Shown here: in pieces, positions 13,360-25,832 of the stretch | Position numbering within the stretch: position 1 is the first letter of the stretch | Layout: every line of letters starts with the position of its first letter | Origin: Rhizophagus irregularis | Lineage: Eukaryota; Glomeromycota; Glomeromycetes; Glomerales; Glomeraceae | Length of the DNA: 64,000 bases | Assembly: GCF_026210795.1 (NCBI RefSeq) | Contig: NC_089456.1 | Location: 1,304,501 to 1,368,500, forward strand | Direction: 5' to 3' | Notes under the pieces: generated by a model | The model's input: only the letters and a program-made list of their open reading frames with translations | Told to the model about the DNA's origin: nothing | Databases searched by the model: none | Program-made: the position numbers and the translations under genes

Positions 13360-13555
13360 AGGAGGGATGATACAAATATCGGACTATTGTTAAGTTATCT
13401 TGAAGATAATTTTGATATTTACAAAAAAAATAAGTCAAATTTTGCCAAAACAGCTGCTACTAACGTCTTGTGACTACGTATAATGAAATTAAAAGAAAAG
13501 GAGAACCAAACAGGAAGAGAGGCGCAAGTAATTATTTGGGACCCGTGAAAATCAC
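13360..13555 (+). pseudogene. Myb/SANT-like DNA-binding domain remnant
   Basis: Plus-strand translation from 13360 gives a helix-rich stretch containing GLLLSYLEDNFDIYKKNK, then FAKTAATNVL and a TGA at 13471. After a frame change it resumes with YNEIKRKGEPNRK. This matches my recollection of Myb/SANT-like proteins repeated in Rhizophagus genomes, where a LLxFLExNFxxYxKNK core is followed by a basic helix. There is no start codon and there are internal stops, so it is not functional. The family call is inference without a search. Confidence 0.45.
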
Positions 13556-13622
13556 AATCTAGTAGATGGATTTCAGTGTTACATAATTATGTAACAATTG
13601 TTCTTATATATATATCATACAC

Positions 13623-13639
13623 GGCGCGGCCGGCGCGCC
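13623..13639. other. 17-bp all-GC block
   Basis: The string GGCGCGGCCGGCGCGCC is pure G/C in a region of about 30% GC and nearly self-complementary. No feature is assigned. It lies between two degenerate coding pieces. Confidence 0.5.
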
Positions 13640-13659
13640 CAAAAAATCATGAGAAAATG

Positions 13660-13870
13660 TCCAAATTACAAGACTGCCTTATTTTGTAAGCAATGTTGCG
13701 TGGGAGTTGGTTGATTTTCTTCAATGGAGTATGGTATACGCCAAAGATTTTGGAAGTAAAGGATAAAGAGCACCGTGCTTATAGGTCACATTTAGAAGCA
13801 ATTAATAATAATCCTAATCTACTGGAAAACCGCGACAGAGTTAGCAAAACGGGCATTAAATTATTTTAAG
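13660..13870 (+). pseudogene. Degenerate coding fragment, unknown family
   Basis: Plus-strand reading gives short plausible protein such as KDKEHRAYRSHLEAINNNPN and LLENRDRVSKTGIK before stops. The codon texture is coding-like, but there is no start and no family is recognised. Confidence 0.25.
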
Positions 13871-13923
13871 GTTTGTATTATTTTAATAACGGAAACTTCA
13901 CGAAGGCTAAAAATACTAGGATA

Positions 13924-14400
13924 TGTCTGAAAGCTCAACGGATACGTCTGGCGGGCTGCACTTCGATATGTTATGTTGGATACGTCTAACAATATCAGGG
14001 TTCTTTCTCCCTATTAATTCATTTAGAAGGAAGCGAATTCGGATAAAGCCACCAGCCTTTGGTAAAGGTAGGATTTCAGACTTCAAATCAAGATGACACG
14101 ATTTTACTGCTTGAAGTGTAAGAAGGAAACTGAGACTACGAAGTCCAAGATATGACCGAGACAGGACGCTACCGGTTGCATGGTGAGAACGCGGTTTGCG
14201 GCAAACATAAGAATACTTTTACCGGAAAGAACTGGGTGATTAAAAAGAAGAGTAAGAAGGAGAGACACAATAGTTCGTCTTTCTAAACATGCTGTAGATC
14301 TTAATACCAACAAGATTCTTAATCGAGTGTCTGATTTACATGACGATGTCAGCCAAACAATCTTAAAGATAAATTACGATTTGGTAACACACTCAAGTTT
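13924..14400 (+). pseudogene. Small basic ORF overlapping a CxxC zinc-ribbon fragment
   Basis: From ATG 13924 a 57-codon frame runs to TGA 14095-14097 and ends in a basic stretch, FRRKRIRIKPPAFGKGR. Its stop overlaps ATG 14094 in an ATGA, which opens FYCLKCKKETETTKSK. After a stop and frame change comes GRYRLHGENAVCGKHKNTF, then a very basic segment and DLHDDVSQTILK. The CxxC...CxxH spacing looks like the small zinc-ribbon proteins (DUF5679-like) of large DNA viruses and Maverick-like elements. That comparison is from memory. The piece is broken by stops and frame changes. Confidence 0.4.
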
Positions 14401-14479
14401 CATTATATCTTGTATTCATATTATCCTTCTCTCCAACTTGGAATAATAATAAGTATTGGTAATCTTGGGAGAAAGTAAG

Positions 14480-15260
14480 CGAGCTCGTTTTTATGAAGAA
14501 AAGTCGCAAGAATCACCACCAAAAAAAAGAAGAAAATATCAGGAAAAAAAAGGTCGGTATATAACTTAAATTTTTGACCATAAACATACATCTTTTACAG
14601 AAGGTAACTAAGTTAATTTGAAAATTAAGAAACACAGGGAAGGAGAAAGGGAAGAAGGATAAGGAAAGTAAAGGGACGAAGGGAAGGGAAAGAGGAAGAA
14701 AGGGAAAGGGGAAGGGAGGGGAAGGAAAAAGGGAAGGAAGGGAAAGGGAGATCCTCTTGACCTGATGATGATGGTCCATGATAATTCCTCCGAACAGCAT
14801 GATGTTGAGGATAACGAACGAGATGAAGAAGGGGTCCCAGCTCCTGAGGAAACTATCGATTCTGTACTTACAATAGTAATAAAAAAAATGTGATCTTGCC
14901 ATCTGAGGAAAATGTTGGTGACATTATTGCAAGAAACGTATCCGCGAATGCAAAGCCAATTCAAAAGAAAAAGAAAATATCAGCAATTGAAAAAACCACG
15001 GATCATCACGAACAATTGATTTATCAAATTGGTTCTCTGCTGATGACAAGAAATCCATAATTAAAATCACAGTGCTATACAAGTTCCTCGCATGACAGAT
15101 GATGAAAGTTCATTTGTAGCTACGGTAGAGAATGTATGTCGAATTAACTTGTTCTGTATGTACATACATATTGACTCATTATTCTTGTACAGATAGTATT
15201 TGAAGGAAAAAGCAAATGAGGCGTACAAGTTTTGTATTAAGACACATTTAAATTCTAAGG
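14480..15260 (+). pseudogene. Decayed coding remnant with purine tract
   Basis: Coding-like scraps on the plus strand include EEKSQESPPKKRR near 14500. An acidic open run, EQHDVEDNERDEEGVPAPEE, lies at 14792-14851, and QKKKKISAIEKTTDHHEQLI near 14960. They are separated by a G/A-only tract (14635-14755) and stops. A plausible intron ends in TTGTACAG at 15193. Acidic/Lys-rich linkers of this sort follow the Myb-like domain in related genes, so this may be the tail of the remnant at 13360. Confidence 0.3.
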
Positions 15261-15300
15261 AGAACAGCTACTTGTACAAACTTAGCAAAATATATTGTGA

Positions 15301-15982
15301 TTTATGAGTATTTTGTTATACCACATATTTTTTCTACCTTTTATTCTTACTTTTCATGATTAACTCTGTGTTCAGTATTTATAAATGCAAAGATAAGAAT
15401 GATATTTTGGATTGTAGACACACAGAAATCGATGTGATTCTGAAGGTCTGTTCGTATATCATCGAAGGATTGAACAAAAATCTCGTAATATAAGATGATA
15501 AAATTTTTATAATATAAACATTTTTTTATTTAATTTTTTTGTTGTTTATTAGAATAATGAAAGAATTTTCTTTAAATAAAATACAAAAATAAATATAAAT
15601 ATAATTGAAAAAATAATAATACAATGAAGTTATAATAAATAAAATCTGAATGAAATATAAGAAATATAAACCCCAACCAAATAAGAAGTAAATTAAAATA
15701 CATTTTTTAAATAATACAACAAAATTAAAATATTTTAAAATCATCTAGATTTTAAAATAAGATTTTTTTCTTTACAAATAAATTTTAAATAAAAGTTTTT
15801 ATGATGTGACGAAAAAAAACCATAAGAAAATTGATGGATGTTGGTGTGTTTGGTAATGACGATGTAAAAGCTTAAGTAAAAGGTTGTTGATAAAATTAAT
15901 CTTAAGAATTTTGAGTTTAATCACAACTCTCCCGAATATTTTTATATAATAATAACTTTTTTTAAAAAAAATCAATTATTTT
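15301..15982. other. Intergenic 3' flank
   Basis: AT-rich DNA between the decayed region and the 3' end of the minus-strand gene. No coding signal is seen. Several AATAAA-like strings occur on the minus strand (TTTATT on the plus strand), as expected for fungal 3' ends, but none is decisive. Confidence 0.4.
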
Positions 15983-18900
15983 TTAATTTCCAATTCTAAA
16001 TTTCTTTGAAATTTTGGCTATCCCTTTTCCTTTTTTATCGGTTTCATCAGAAGGTACATAACCGGGAGGGAAATAAGGTTGTTGATGAATAGGAGTTGAA
16101 CTACTAGAATTATTTGTATTAGGATATTTTAAATATAATTGTTGAGCAGGAACGTCCAAGGGTATTGACATGGGAATTTGAGAAGGCAAATTATTATATA
16201 AATTAGGTAATGGTTGCTGTTGATTAAAGAATTCGGGAGATATATTATTATAATATAAATTGGGTAATGGTTGTTGATCATTAATATACTCAATTGAACG
16301 AGGTTGTTCGAAACTTCCTCTTGTAGCGGCTACATAACCAGGATTAGGAGAAGGAGGAGTTGGATTATATGAAGGTGGGAATGGTCCATAAGTACCGGGA
16401 GGATTATATGATGAAACTTGATTTTGTTCTGGTTGAGAATATGGAACAGAATAACCTTCAATAATTTCAGACTCGGTAGGACTACGAGTACCAACAGTAT
16501 TATTATCCCTCTCATGTTGCTGCATTCTTACAGCAGATTTAGTACTAACAGTAACATTCTCATATTTGACAACAGTTTCTTCAATTTCAGTAGTCGTATT
16601 ATTTGCATTTGGAACTTGTATTTTTCTCGATGTCTCTATTTTATTTGTAGTTGTTTGAGTATACACTGGTCCTCCATTGATGTTATTCATTGGAGCCTGT
16701 TGTGGCGGTGGCATTTGTCTATTAACTGCAACTTCCATACCATTATTATTATAAGATTGTTGTGGATACTGTTGTGGATATTGTTGAGGATATTGTTGAG
16801 GATACTGTTGAGGATACTGTTGAGGTAACTGTTGGGGATACTGTCGAGGAGATTGTTGAGAATACTGTTGAGGTAGCTGTTGAGGATATTGTTGAGGAGA
16901 ATATGGTTGAGGTGGTGATTGTGAATATTGATTTTGAGGGGGATATTGCTGTGGAGGAGGTTGTGAATATTGTTGTGGTGGATATTTCTGTGGATAACCC
17001 ATTTGTTGTTGCTGATATTGTTGAGGATATTTAGGTTGTTGTGAAGGCAATTGTGAATTTTGTACTGGTGGGGTACGAACTCCCATAGGATTTTGACGTG
17101 GTGACAATGGAGTTTGACGACCAGGAATTTGAGCGTTCATTGGTATAGGACTTTGTGGCCTTCCATTTGGTAATTTTGCATTCATTCTAACAGGACTTAG
17201 TGGTCTTCCTGGTAATTGAGCGTTATTTACAATTGGACTTTGACGAGGGCTATGAACTCCCATTGGAACTTGTCTTCCATCAGAAAATTGTGGTCTTGGC
17301 GTTTGACGACCTGGTAATTGTCCATTTGTCATGATTGGACTTTGACGAGGTGAAGGTCCACCACGAACACCATTTGGCTGTCGACCCATTTGTGGATTTA
17401 CGGAAAATGGTACTTCTCTGCCACGTGAACCATTGTATGGACTCTGTCTTCCAAGATTTGGAGATCTACTTTGCTGCATTGGTGATTGACGTGGATATTG
17501 AGGTTGATTATAATATTCATCTTCACGATCATAATAATTGTCTTGACGTTGTTCATTTTCATAATTTTGATTCTCATAATAATCATTCTCCGCTTGACGT
17601 GGTCGAAGTTGTTGAGAATTCTGTGGACGAAGTTGTTGTTGAGAATTTTGTTTTTGTAATGGAGATCTGAATTGTTGAGAATTCTCTTTTTGAACTTGAG
17701 GGAAATTTTCTTGTTGACGGTTCGATCGATCAACTTCTTCATTATAATCTTGTTGAGCATCAGATAATCGTTCATCATCATGATATTGATCATATACATC
17801 ATCATTTTGATAATATTGATCAGGCTCAGATTCTTTATCTACTTCTTCAGCTTGTCTTTGTAATTCACGTTCTTTCCTCTCACGTTCTTTTTGTTCCATG
17901 ACAAGTTTTTGTTGATCTTGTTGATATCTTTGTATTTGATAAAGTTTAGTTTCTTCCTCCTCTTGTTGTTGTTGAAGATATCTATCACGAAATTCTTGAC
18001 CTCTATCAGCTGGTTGATCAAGTAATTTTTCAATTTGTTCAGTAGGAGTTGCAGCACGTTGTATATAAGGTGCTTGTTGTTGTTGTTTACTTAAACCACT
18101 AGTATTTGAACGATTTGAATGATTAAATGGTTGCCTTGTATAACTATTATTTGAATGAACAGATCTTTGAGAAGGAGGAGCCAATATACTTGAAGCGGAA
18201 GATTTACTTGAACTACCTTTCTTAGAATTTTTAACCCAAGGTAAATTAATACTTAAATTACTTAAAGCACTAATTTTACTAATGCGAGAAGAATTATGAT
18301 TAGTTGAAGAAATATTATTTATATTATTTAAATTTTGTTCCCAATCTAACATATATTGACTTCTTTCTTCAATCATAATCCATTCACATTCATGTATTAA
18401 ACCACGACGAGGTTCAATAAAAATCCATTCACCCCATTGTTCATCTTCACCACCAATATTTGCTTCTATCCAAACATAAGGAAATAATGCGTCAATGGTT
18501 TCAACCGTTAAATAATCTGATAAATCAACTGTTTGTTCTATTATATGCCAATCTTCCCAATCTTCATAAGCATGACCATGCATATAAGCACCATTTTCTG
18601 AATCATAAGAATGTGGACGACGTTTTATACATAAGAAAGAAATAGTTTTAGTTTTCTTTGATGAATTATTACTTCGACCTCTAACCTCTTGAGATTCTTC
18701 ACGTAAAGTGTTACCTAAAGTTGTTGAATCATTATAATTTGTTGATTCGTTATAATTTGTTGAATCATTATTAAAATTATAATAATTATTATTACCACTT
18801 CCAATAAAACCATTACCAACATTATCACCATCAGATGAAGGATTAAGAGTTGATGAAAGACTAAATACATTTGAACTACTATCAACTGATTCACGAAGTC

Positions 18901-20638
18901 CTTTATTTCCTAATCTTGTTTGATCATCATAACTACTTTTATCATCAGGATATTCACTACTACTACTAGTAGAATCATTCATAAAATTATCAGGTGTTAA
19001 ATTGAGTGAACCACCAATTAATGAATCATCAACAAATTCCATTTTTGGTAAAGGTAGTAAAGTAGTTAATTTTTCATTTTTTTGTAAACTACCATTTTTT
19101 TTCTTTCCGCTCTTCTTTCTTCCAACACTAATAGGATTAGGATTTACATCTCTATCATCATAAGCAAAGAATAATTTTAATGCTTCTTCAGACATGATAC
19201 CAAAACCTTTATTTTGTAATTCATCCCATTTAGCTTCAACAGTTCTAGGATCATCTAAAAGAACTATATTTGGAGAAGATTTAAAACTTGCTTTACGTTT
19301 TAATGTTTGTAAAGTTTCAAATAATTCAGGAAACATATCTGATAAAGAATTTCTATTGTTAAGAGTTTTGGTGGATTTTCTAAGAAGACTTGATTTTCTA
19401 CTATTTGAATTAGAATCATTTGAATTATTATTATTATTACTATTATTATTATTATAATTAATTCTTGATCTAATGACTTCATCTAAATCAGCGATAGTTA
19501 TATCAGGTAAAATATGTTCACTTATAATAATATCCTTACCATTACCACTAACACTACTATTCATTAAACATTTTTTTCTACAATCAACATAATCCCTTAA
19601 TAATAAATGTAATCTTTCAGGTAATTGAGTTGAACAAGCTCTTTCTCTTAAATAAGCTAAAAATAAATGAATTAAAGCGTTCGAAAATTTTAACCATTCT
19701 TGATAAGCAGATTGAAAATTTTCATGAGTTTTCGTTTGTGATTCATTAAAAACTTGAAGAGCCATTGATTTTAAAATACGAGTTGGATGCATTTGATTAA
19801 TATGAGATTGTTCCATAGTCATGGCGAATAAATCGAATAATTCTATTAATATTCCTTTATTTTGTCTGTCAAGTTTTGAAAGGAATAAATTAAAAGAACC
19901 TTTTCTTGGATCATATTGCCATTCTATAAAAAAAATTTTTTTTTTTTTTAGTAAAGTTTTTCTTCGAGAAAAAAAAATTATTTATAATTAATTATTTAAT
20001 TTACCTTGTTCATATCTAACAAATTGTTCATAATAATCATAAGGAATAATTATAGTGGTACAATTTCTTAATGCCCATCGTATACCAGCTACGATATTAT
20101 GTATATCTTGAAATTTTAATTCATCTTCAAATTCCGCTCGATTATCTCTTAATAAACAATTGATAAGGTACCGGACCTCATTTGCGCCATCACGAATTCT
20201 TACAGGCTTAAATATTTCAGGTTCCGTCAAACCTATTATGGTAATTAAATGTAAAGTATTACAATTAATATTACACAACATATTAAACAACAACCCCTGA
20301 TCATCCCATAAATTTCTACAATCACACGTGATATCTATGCCACGGTCCGAAAAAAAAAACCAAAAAAACATACCTCTTACTACGACTTCACCAGCGCATA
20401 AGTGAATGATTAAGTAAGCTTCACCTAAAGTTACCATCTGTTCAATATCTCTTTTTTGTTTCTTTTTAGTGCTCATTTTCCTTCTCATGGCCCTCATACT
20501 ACCACCATTCCCTCTCTTTAATGAATTACTACCATTGCTTATTGTTCTTCTTAATCCATTATTCTTTTGTAAATATTGTAAATTTGGATTAGCTGTATAA
20601 TTTGGTTGTGTTGTTGACATTGGTTTTCCTCGAAACAT
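15983..20638 (-). CDS. Msb1/Mug8-like (PF08101-type) polarity protein with Gln/Pro-rich C-terminus
   Basis: Exons on the minus strand: 20638-20374, 20232-20005, 19923-15983, giving 4434 nt and 1477 residues. After a basic N-terminus (about 1-70) comes a RhoGAP-like region with GEAYLIIHLCAGEVVVR, then GLTEPEIFKPVRIRDG, then NLFLSKLDRQNKGILIELFD and SAYQEWLKFSNALIHLFLAY. This order fits the Msb1/Mug8 domain of fungal morphogenesis proteins, which act with Rho/Cdc42 GTPases at growth sites. A second conserved block near residue 645 reads EDEQWGEWIFIEPRRGLIHE. Between them are Ser/Asn-rich linkers. The last 650 residues are Gln/Pro/Tyr-rich with repeated PRQSP and tandem QQYP units. Antisense open frames inside the repeat are shadows. 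Family call is by pattern and is moderately sure; gene structure is well supported. Confidence 0.75.
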
Positions 20639-21394
20639 TTTTGATTTTTTTTTTAGTTTTCGAGAATATATATAAAAAAAAATTCTATAATCCTTTTATG
20701 ATTAAAATTATGTACACTCTAATAGATGAATGTAAAACGGAAATTCTATTAAAAAAAAAAAAAAGAAAAATCTTTTTTTTTATTTTAACACAATAAAAAA
20801 AAACTTATATTTAGAAAAAAGAAAAATATTTTTTCTGGATTCTATCCAAAAAAAACTTATATAATGTATATATATAAATTGAAGGAGAAGGGGGAGGGAA
20901 GAGAAGTTGAAGTGGGGGGAAAAAAAGATTCTTTTTATATTTAATGTATATATATATATATTTATATAAATATATATATTATATAATAATGTAATGAATA
21001 ATATAATAGAATAATATATATATATATATATATTATTTGAAGAAAATAGGAATTTTAAAAATTTTAAATTTTTTTTTTTCAAAAAAAAAAAATACGTGAA
21101 AAAAAAATTGATGTGTAAAAAAAATTTGATGTGTGTATATGGAAATTAAAAAAAATTTTTTTTTTAATTTTATTTTTATTTTTTATTATTTTTTTATAAA
21201 AATATATTCAAAAAAAAGAAAAAAAAAGAAAAAAGAAATTCCAAATTATCTTTTTTATTTTTTTCCTTTTTTTTTTTTTAGAAGAAAAAAAAAAAAAAAA
21301 TTTTAAAATCGAAAACGATCTTTGAATATATTTAAAGTTTTTTTTTTCTTTTTTAATAATAGGGACAAGTTAATAAAATATGGTTAAAGTTATA

Positions 21395-21426
<32 letters not shown>

Positions 21427-22070
21427 CATACATTATATATATATACTTACATACATACTTACATTTATATATATTAATATATATATTATATATATAATAT
21501 ATAAAGTAATAATAATATAATAATAATAATAATAATTAAAAATCGGTCAATACAACTTTTTTCTATTTTTATTGATTTTTAACAAAATCGAAACGTTTTT
21601 GTACAATTTTTCACAAAAAAAAAAATTATATTATAGTAATATATTGATATTGTCGGTAGAATAATGATTTAAATGTAGTAAATTATATAATTTATAATAA
21701 ACCACTAATAGGAAAAAGCAAAAAAAAAAAAAAATCTATATTTTTATGTCTTACAAAAAAAAAAAAATTTATGCAAGATGTAAAATAAATTTCTTTGTTT
21801 ATTTATTTTATTTTATTTATTTATTTCGTTTTAAGAAAAAAGAAAATTTTTTTTTTGAACGCAAAGAGTAAATTAATTCTATCGGAGCAGAAAAGTGCAA
21901 AGAAAAAATTTATTTATTTTATTTATTTATTTATACACAAACACAAAAAAAAAATACGGATGAAAGATTCAAAAAAAATAAGATTTATATTTTTTATTGA
22001 CGAAAAAAAAAATATGCACTGCATACGGCACATTCTAGTTGGTGATACGGTTTTAAATATTGCATAATAA
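20639..22070. repeat. Low-complexity AT region with (TA)n microsatellites
   Basis: Upstream region of the Msb1-like gene. It consists of A and T homopolymers with (TA)n runs at about 20945-20990, 21010-21035 and 21389-21500, the last including TACA variants. Open frames here are Lys/Ile/Phe low-complexity artefacts. Promoter elements cannot be picked out. Confidence 0.75.
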
Positions 22071-24637
22071 TTGTTTTTATAAAAAAGAATATTTATGATT
22101 ATATTTTACGCAATTGGTAAATGAAATATTATAAAAATTGTTTTAAGTTATTCTTGGTATGAATGAATGAAAAGAAAGGACTTATAAAATGTTGTGCTTT
22201 GTGCGGTTCGACGGATGGTGAAACAATTTGGCAAAAAAGAAGAAAATTAAATTCGAAACTTAAAAAAAAAAAAAATAAATATAAATTCAATTCTATGAAA
22301 CTAATGACGTGAAAGGGATCATCAACATACTATTATTATTTTGCTGCTTTGCCATTAAATATGTAAATGTTATTTAGCGATCGTTTAAATATGGGAATTG
22401 ACATTTAAATTTACATGGCAACAATTGACTTAATGTATTAATTCAAGTTAGTATTCGGCTATCGTTTTAATATTATTTGGGTTTAGTTGTACAATAGAGT
22501 AATTGTTTTTTTTTTGTTGGCTTAGAAAATTTTTTTTTTTGGGGGTCAGCCGGTTTAACAGTTTATCACTTATTATTCATCCAAACATCTATAACTTATT
22601 CCGATTCACTGAACAATATGCAAATGTATTGGAACGATCACTGCATTAATCATCATCCACTCATCGTCACTCCTTTATCACTTTATAAACACTTATTAAT
22701 ATGCATTTTGGTGTGAGTGTGTGACAAATAGAACTTCTTTAAATTCTATTTACATATTAATTCATTCATTATTGAAGTATAACAGAGATAATAATTTTGA
22801 CACAAGATAAAGACAATCAAGGAGAAAGGGGGTCCGGAAGAAGGTTATCTAACTCAGCCTTCTTTTCTTTTTTTTTCTCTTTTTTTCAATTTTACGAAAT
22901 AATCTTGGGAGGAAACAAGATTACCATTAATATGTTTATTGCTGTAAAATGATGTACACGTTACATTGTATTCTGAACTTTATAAATATAAATTAAAATA
23001 ATTTTTATAGTAAATCAATGATAAAACTTAAAATCAAATGCAGGAACATAAAAGAAAAAAAAAACTCAGACAATCCAAATATACAATCCATTAAAATTAA
23101 CGTATTAAATGTCATATAAAACCTTAAAAATCCGCAATTATTGAAAATTTAAAAAAAAAAATATAACGGGATAATAAAGAGAATAAAGACCATCTGTAAT
23201 CTCTGTAATCTTTCCATTATTTTATAAATTATGGTAAAGAAAAGCCAAAAGGAGTGAGAAAATGATGATATCTTGCATTTTGTGTGCATTACATGCACAT
23301 ATTAATTTATTAGAAAAAAAAATAAAAAATATTTTTTTTTTTTTCTCCGATAAGAATGATTTTTTTAGATCATAAAGTTAGTTTATAACGCATTATTATC
23401 ATTCGCTCAACATCCCATGTGGGATTTTGTAGATCTAGAGGAGAACGTGCCAACTAAATATTGTTTACTTAATATCTCATAGTCCGGATTAAGATAATAT
23501 AAATATTATAAGATCGGTATTAAACGATAAAAAAATTTTAGCCAAAATTCCAAAGTATTTTCTTGTTGTATATACAAAGTTAATCATGATTGGTTCTTAA
23601 TATGAATAATAATATGAATGATGATCCTTGATTGGTTCTTTAACATTGTTTTGTTTCAGACTCGATGAAATACTTGCTTTTATTAGTCTTTTATGGAATT
23701 TATCCTAATTTTTTTTTATTTTAACTTTATTATTTTGTTTTATTTGATTTTATTTTTATTAGGTTAAATTTTTTTTTTGATTATATTAATATATATCATC
23801 CCTTTTTAAGAAGTTTTGCAATTTAAAGTGTGAACGAATCAAAACATATCAATCTACGATCTTTAATCTAATACATGAGATTTTGATTATGAGTATTGTA
23901 AAAATTAATTACGAAATTATTAAGTAAAATGTATAAAGTAAAACAATTTTGATTGCAAAGTGTTCTTACATAATTAAAAATTAATTTTAATTAAAATTCG
24001 GTAGATCACTTTAATTCTTTATTCAACTATCTATTTATTATACAACATTTTCGTTTTTGTATCGACATGATTACAAAACCTTTTTTTTTTACCTTCATCT
24101 TTAATTTTCCGTTCAATTAAACTTTAAAAAAAAAAATTAGAGTTTTGTTAGAGGTACAGCTTCAATGTATTATTTTAAACGAAAATAAAAGTACAGCATC
24201 AAATCAAAGAATGATCGTCAAGCAGTCTCGTGATAACGGTGATACATAGTATCTGTCATAATTATGGAAATTTGGCGGCAAAATTTGATAAAAATTCCAA
24301 CTACGCCTCGAATAATCCGGATATATCCGGTCAACACATATTTCGTAAAAAAAATCAGCCTATGCAATAATATGTAATATATTATTGTACTGTACATGTA
24401 CATTCATTTTTACTTTCTTTGTATTCTACTAAGTTAATTAAAAAATAAAATTAAGTAATTATTTTTTCATAATGATAATAAGGATTTAATATTATTAATA
24501 ATACTTTTATTAATAGAATTAAATAGATCAAAAGAGAAAAAGTTAACATATCGTATGATGTCATGTTGATCTTTCATATTTCATGTTATTACATATTCTG
24601 CCATGTGATTTTTTTATGACTAATATCCCTCCAATAT
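22071..24637. other. Intergenic, no gene seen
   Basis: AT-rich sequence without a supportable open frame, splice pattern or inverted repeat. A TGATTGGTTCTT string occurs twice (about 23588 and 23628). The largest open frames are below 70 codons and lack coding texture. Confidence 0.5.
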
Positions 24638-25050
24638 GGTATATCCACCGAAGCGCCATTTCGCTAAAATGTTATTTTACCGAATTTTCATTTCTCTAAA
24701 CGGCCATTTTACCGAATGACCATTTTACCGAAGGATAGGTATTTCTCCGAAGAAGGGACATTCATTTTCAGATCTATGATCATCTGTTTTTTGTGTTACT
24801 CTTTTTTTATAAATTATTTGCACATTACAAGTCACGTTTGTTTATTTTATTTAATTTAGAGGAAAATTAATTTTTATTAAACAATTTCATCGTACTCATC
24901 AATTTCTTTGTATTGATTAAGGAGTTAATCACTATCATTTTCCGCGAAATGTCCTTCGAGACGAAATGAACGATTCGGGGAGAAGGATTCGGCGAAATGT
25001 TTATTCAAAAAAACGCCATTTGACGAAATATTCCTTCGGTGAAACGTACC
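24638..25050. mobile_element. 413-bp inverted-repeat element rich in CCGAA motifs
   Basis: The left end reads GGTATATCCACCGAAG (24638-24653). The right end, reverse-complemented from 25050, reads GGTACGTTTCACCGAAGG. Both sub-ends carry repeated motifs of the form CATTT(C/T)(G/A)CCGAA and ACGCCATTT(C/G), facing inward. No coding capacity. Target-site duplication is not clear. This is the layout of a non-autonomous DNA transposon with subterminal transposase-binding repeats. Confidence 0.6.
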
Positions 25051-25077
25051 GTAACCTTCCAAATCATATCATCCGTT

Positions 25078-25400
25078 TCAAGATCACTCATAATTTTTAG
25101 TAAATTTTTTTTTACCAGAATTAATTATAATTTCTAATAAACATTTTTAGAATTTGGAGTGTAAGTAGTATAAGATCACAATTTTAATTTTTCCGCCCAG
25201 AATTATTCATAATTTTTTAGTAAATTTTATTTTTTACCAGAATTAATGATAATTTCTAATAAACATTTTTAGTTAAAAACCTAATTTGGAGTGTAAGCAG
25301 TACAAGATCACCAGAATTATTGATAAATTCTATTAAACATTTTTAGTTAAAACCTAATTTAGAATGTAAGTAGTACAAGATTACATTTTTATTTTTACCG
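25078..25400. repeat. Satellite array 1 (unit about 75-130 bp)
   Basis: Units start at GTAGTATAAGATCAC (25165), GCAGTACAAGATCACC (25297) and GTAGTACAAGATTAC (25370). They contain ACCAGAATTAATGATAATTT and ACATTTTTAGTTAAAA. The same family forms the array at 35527-36060. Confidence 0.8.
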
Positions 25401-25832
25401 ATCGATGCCTTCTCGAGTTCTCGTAATATATATTGTTTATATTGCCAGATGTGAAATTCCCTTAAAGCAATAGACTTCTCTTTTTGCACATTTATTTGAA
25501 ATGGTATCTCTAGTAATTCTCTTTTCAAGTGATTTTCTACTGTATTTTCAGGGATGAATACTACAGCGCAATATATTAATATATTTGGTAATTATTCCGC
25601 TATGGTCATAAATCGTAATACTTCGCAATTTCGCATGCATTAGAATACATTCATTCTTAGAAAAGATATCTGGATACTCTTCAAACATTTTCCTAAACGG
25701 ACCACGAATACGAGAGCACCACATCTTTGGTGTTTCATCATCATGTTGGATTCCTAATAAGGAATATGCTCTTGACACTTTTTCATGGTATTCATCACGA
25801 TCGGGTGCATAAAGCTTATATAGCTTTACCAT
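25343..25832 (-). pseudogene. Broken gene of unknown family
   Basis: ATG 25832 opens a 94-codon frame with good coding texture (DRDEYHEKVSRAYSLLGIQ, MWCSRIRGPFRKMFEEYPDI) ending at 25548. A second frame, shifted by one, continues through FIPENTVENHLKRELLEI and KEKSIALREFHIWQYKQYIL before it runs into the satellite at 25400. No short GT-AG intron joins the two, so a frameshift is likelier. A CCAAT-type string (GATTGGCTAA on the minus strand, about 25998) lies about 160 bases upstream of the start. The family is not recognised. Confidence 0.5.

Noticed and set aside
14513-14964. Two overlapping minus-strand frames rich in Phe/Pro/Ser/Leu
   Set aside because: Opposite strand of the purine tract; low-complexity artefact.
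16418-17670. Three plus-strand open frames
   Set aside because: They are antisense shadows of the Gln/Pro-rich repeat of the Msb1-like gene, with periodic Val/Asp/Glu or Leu/Ile/Trp composition.
21795-22067. 90-codon plus-strand frame
   Set aside because: Phe/Tyr/Ile/Lys homopolymer product of AT-rich DNA with no start context or homology.
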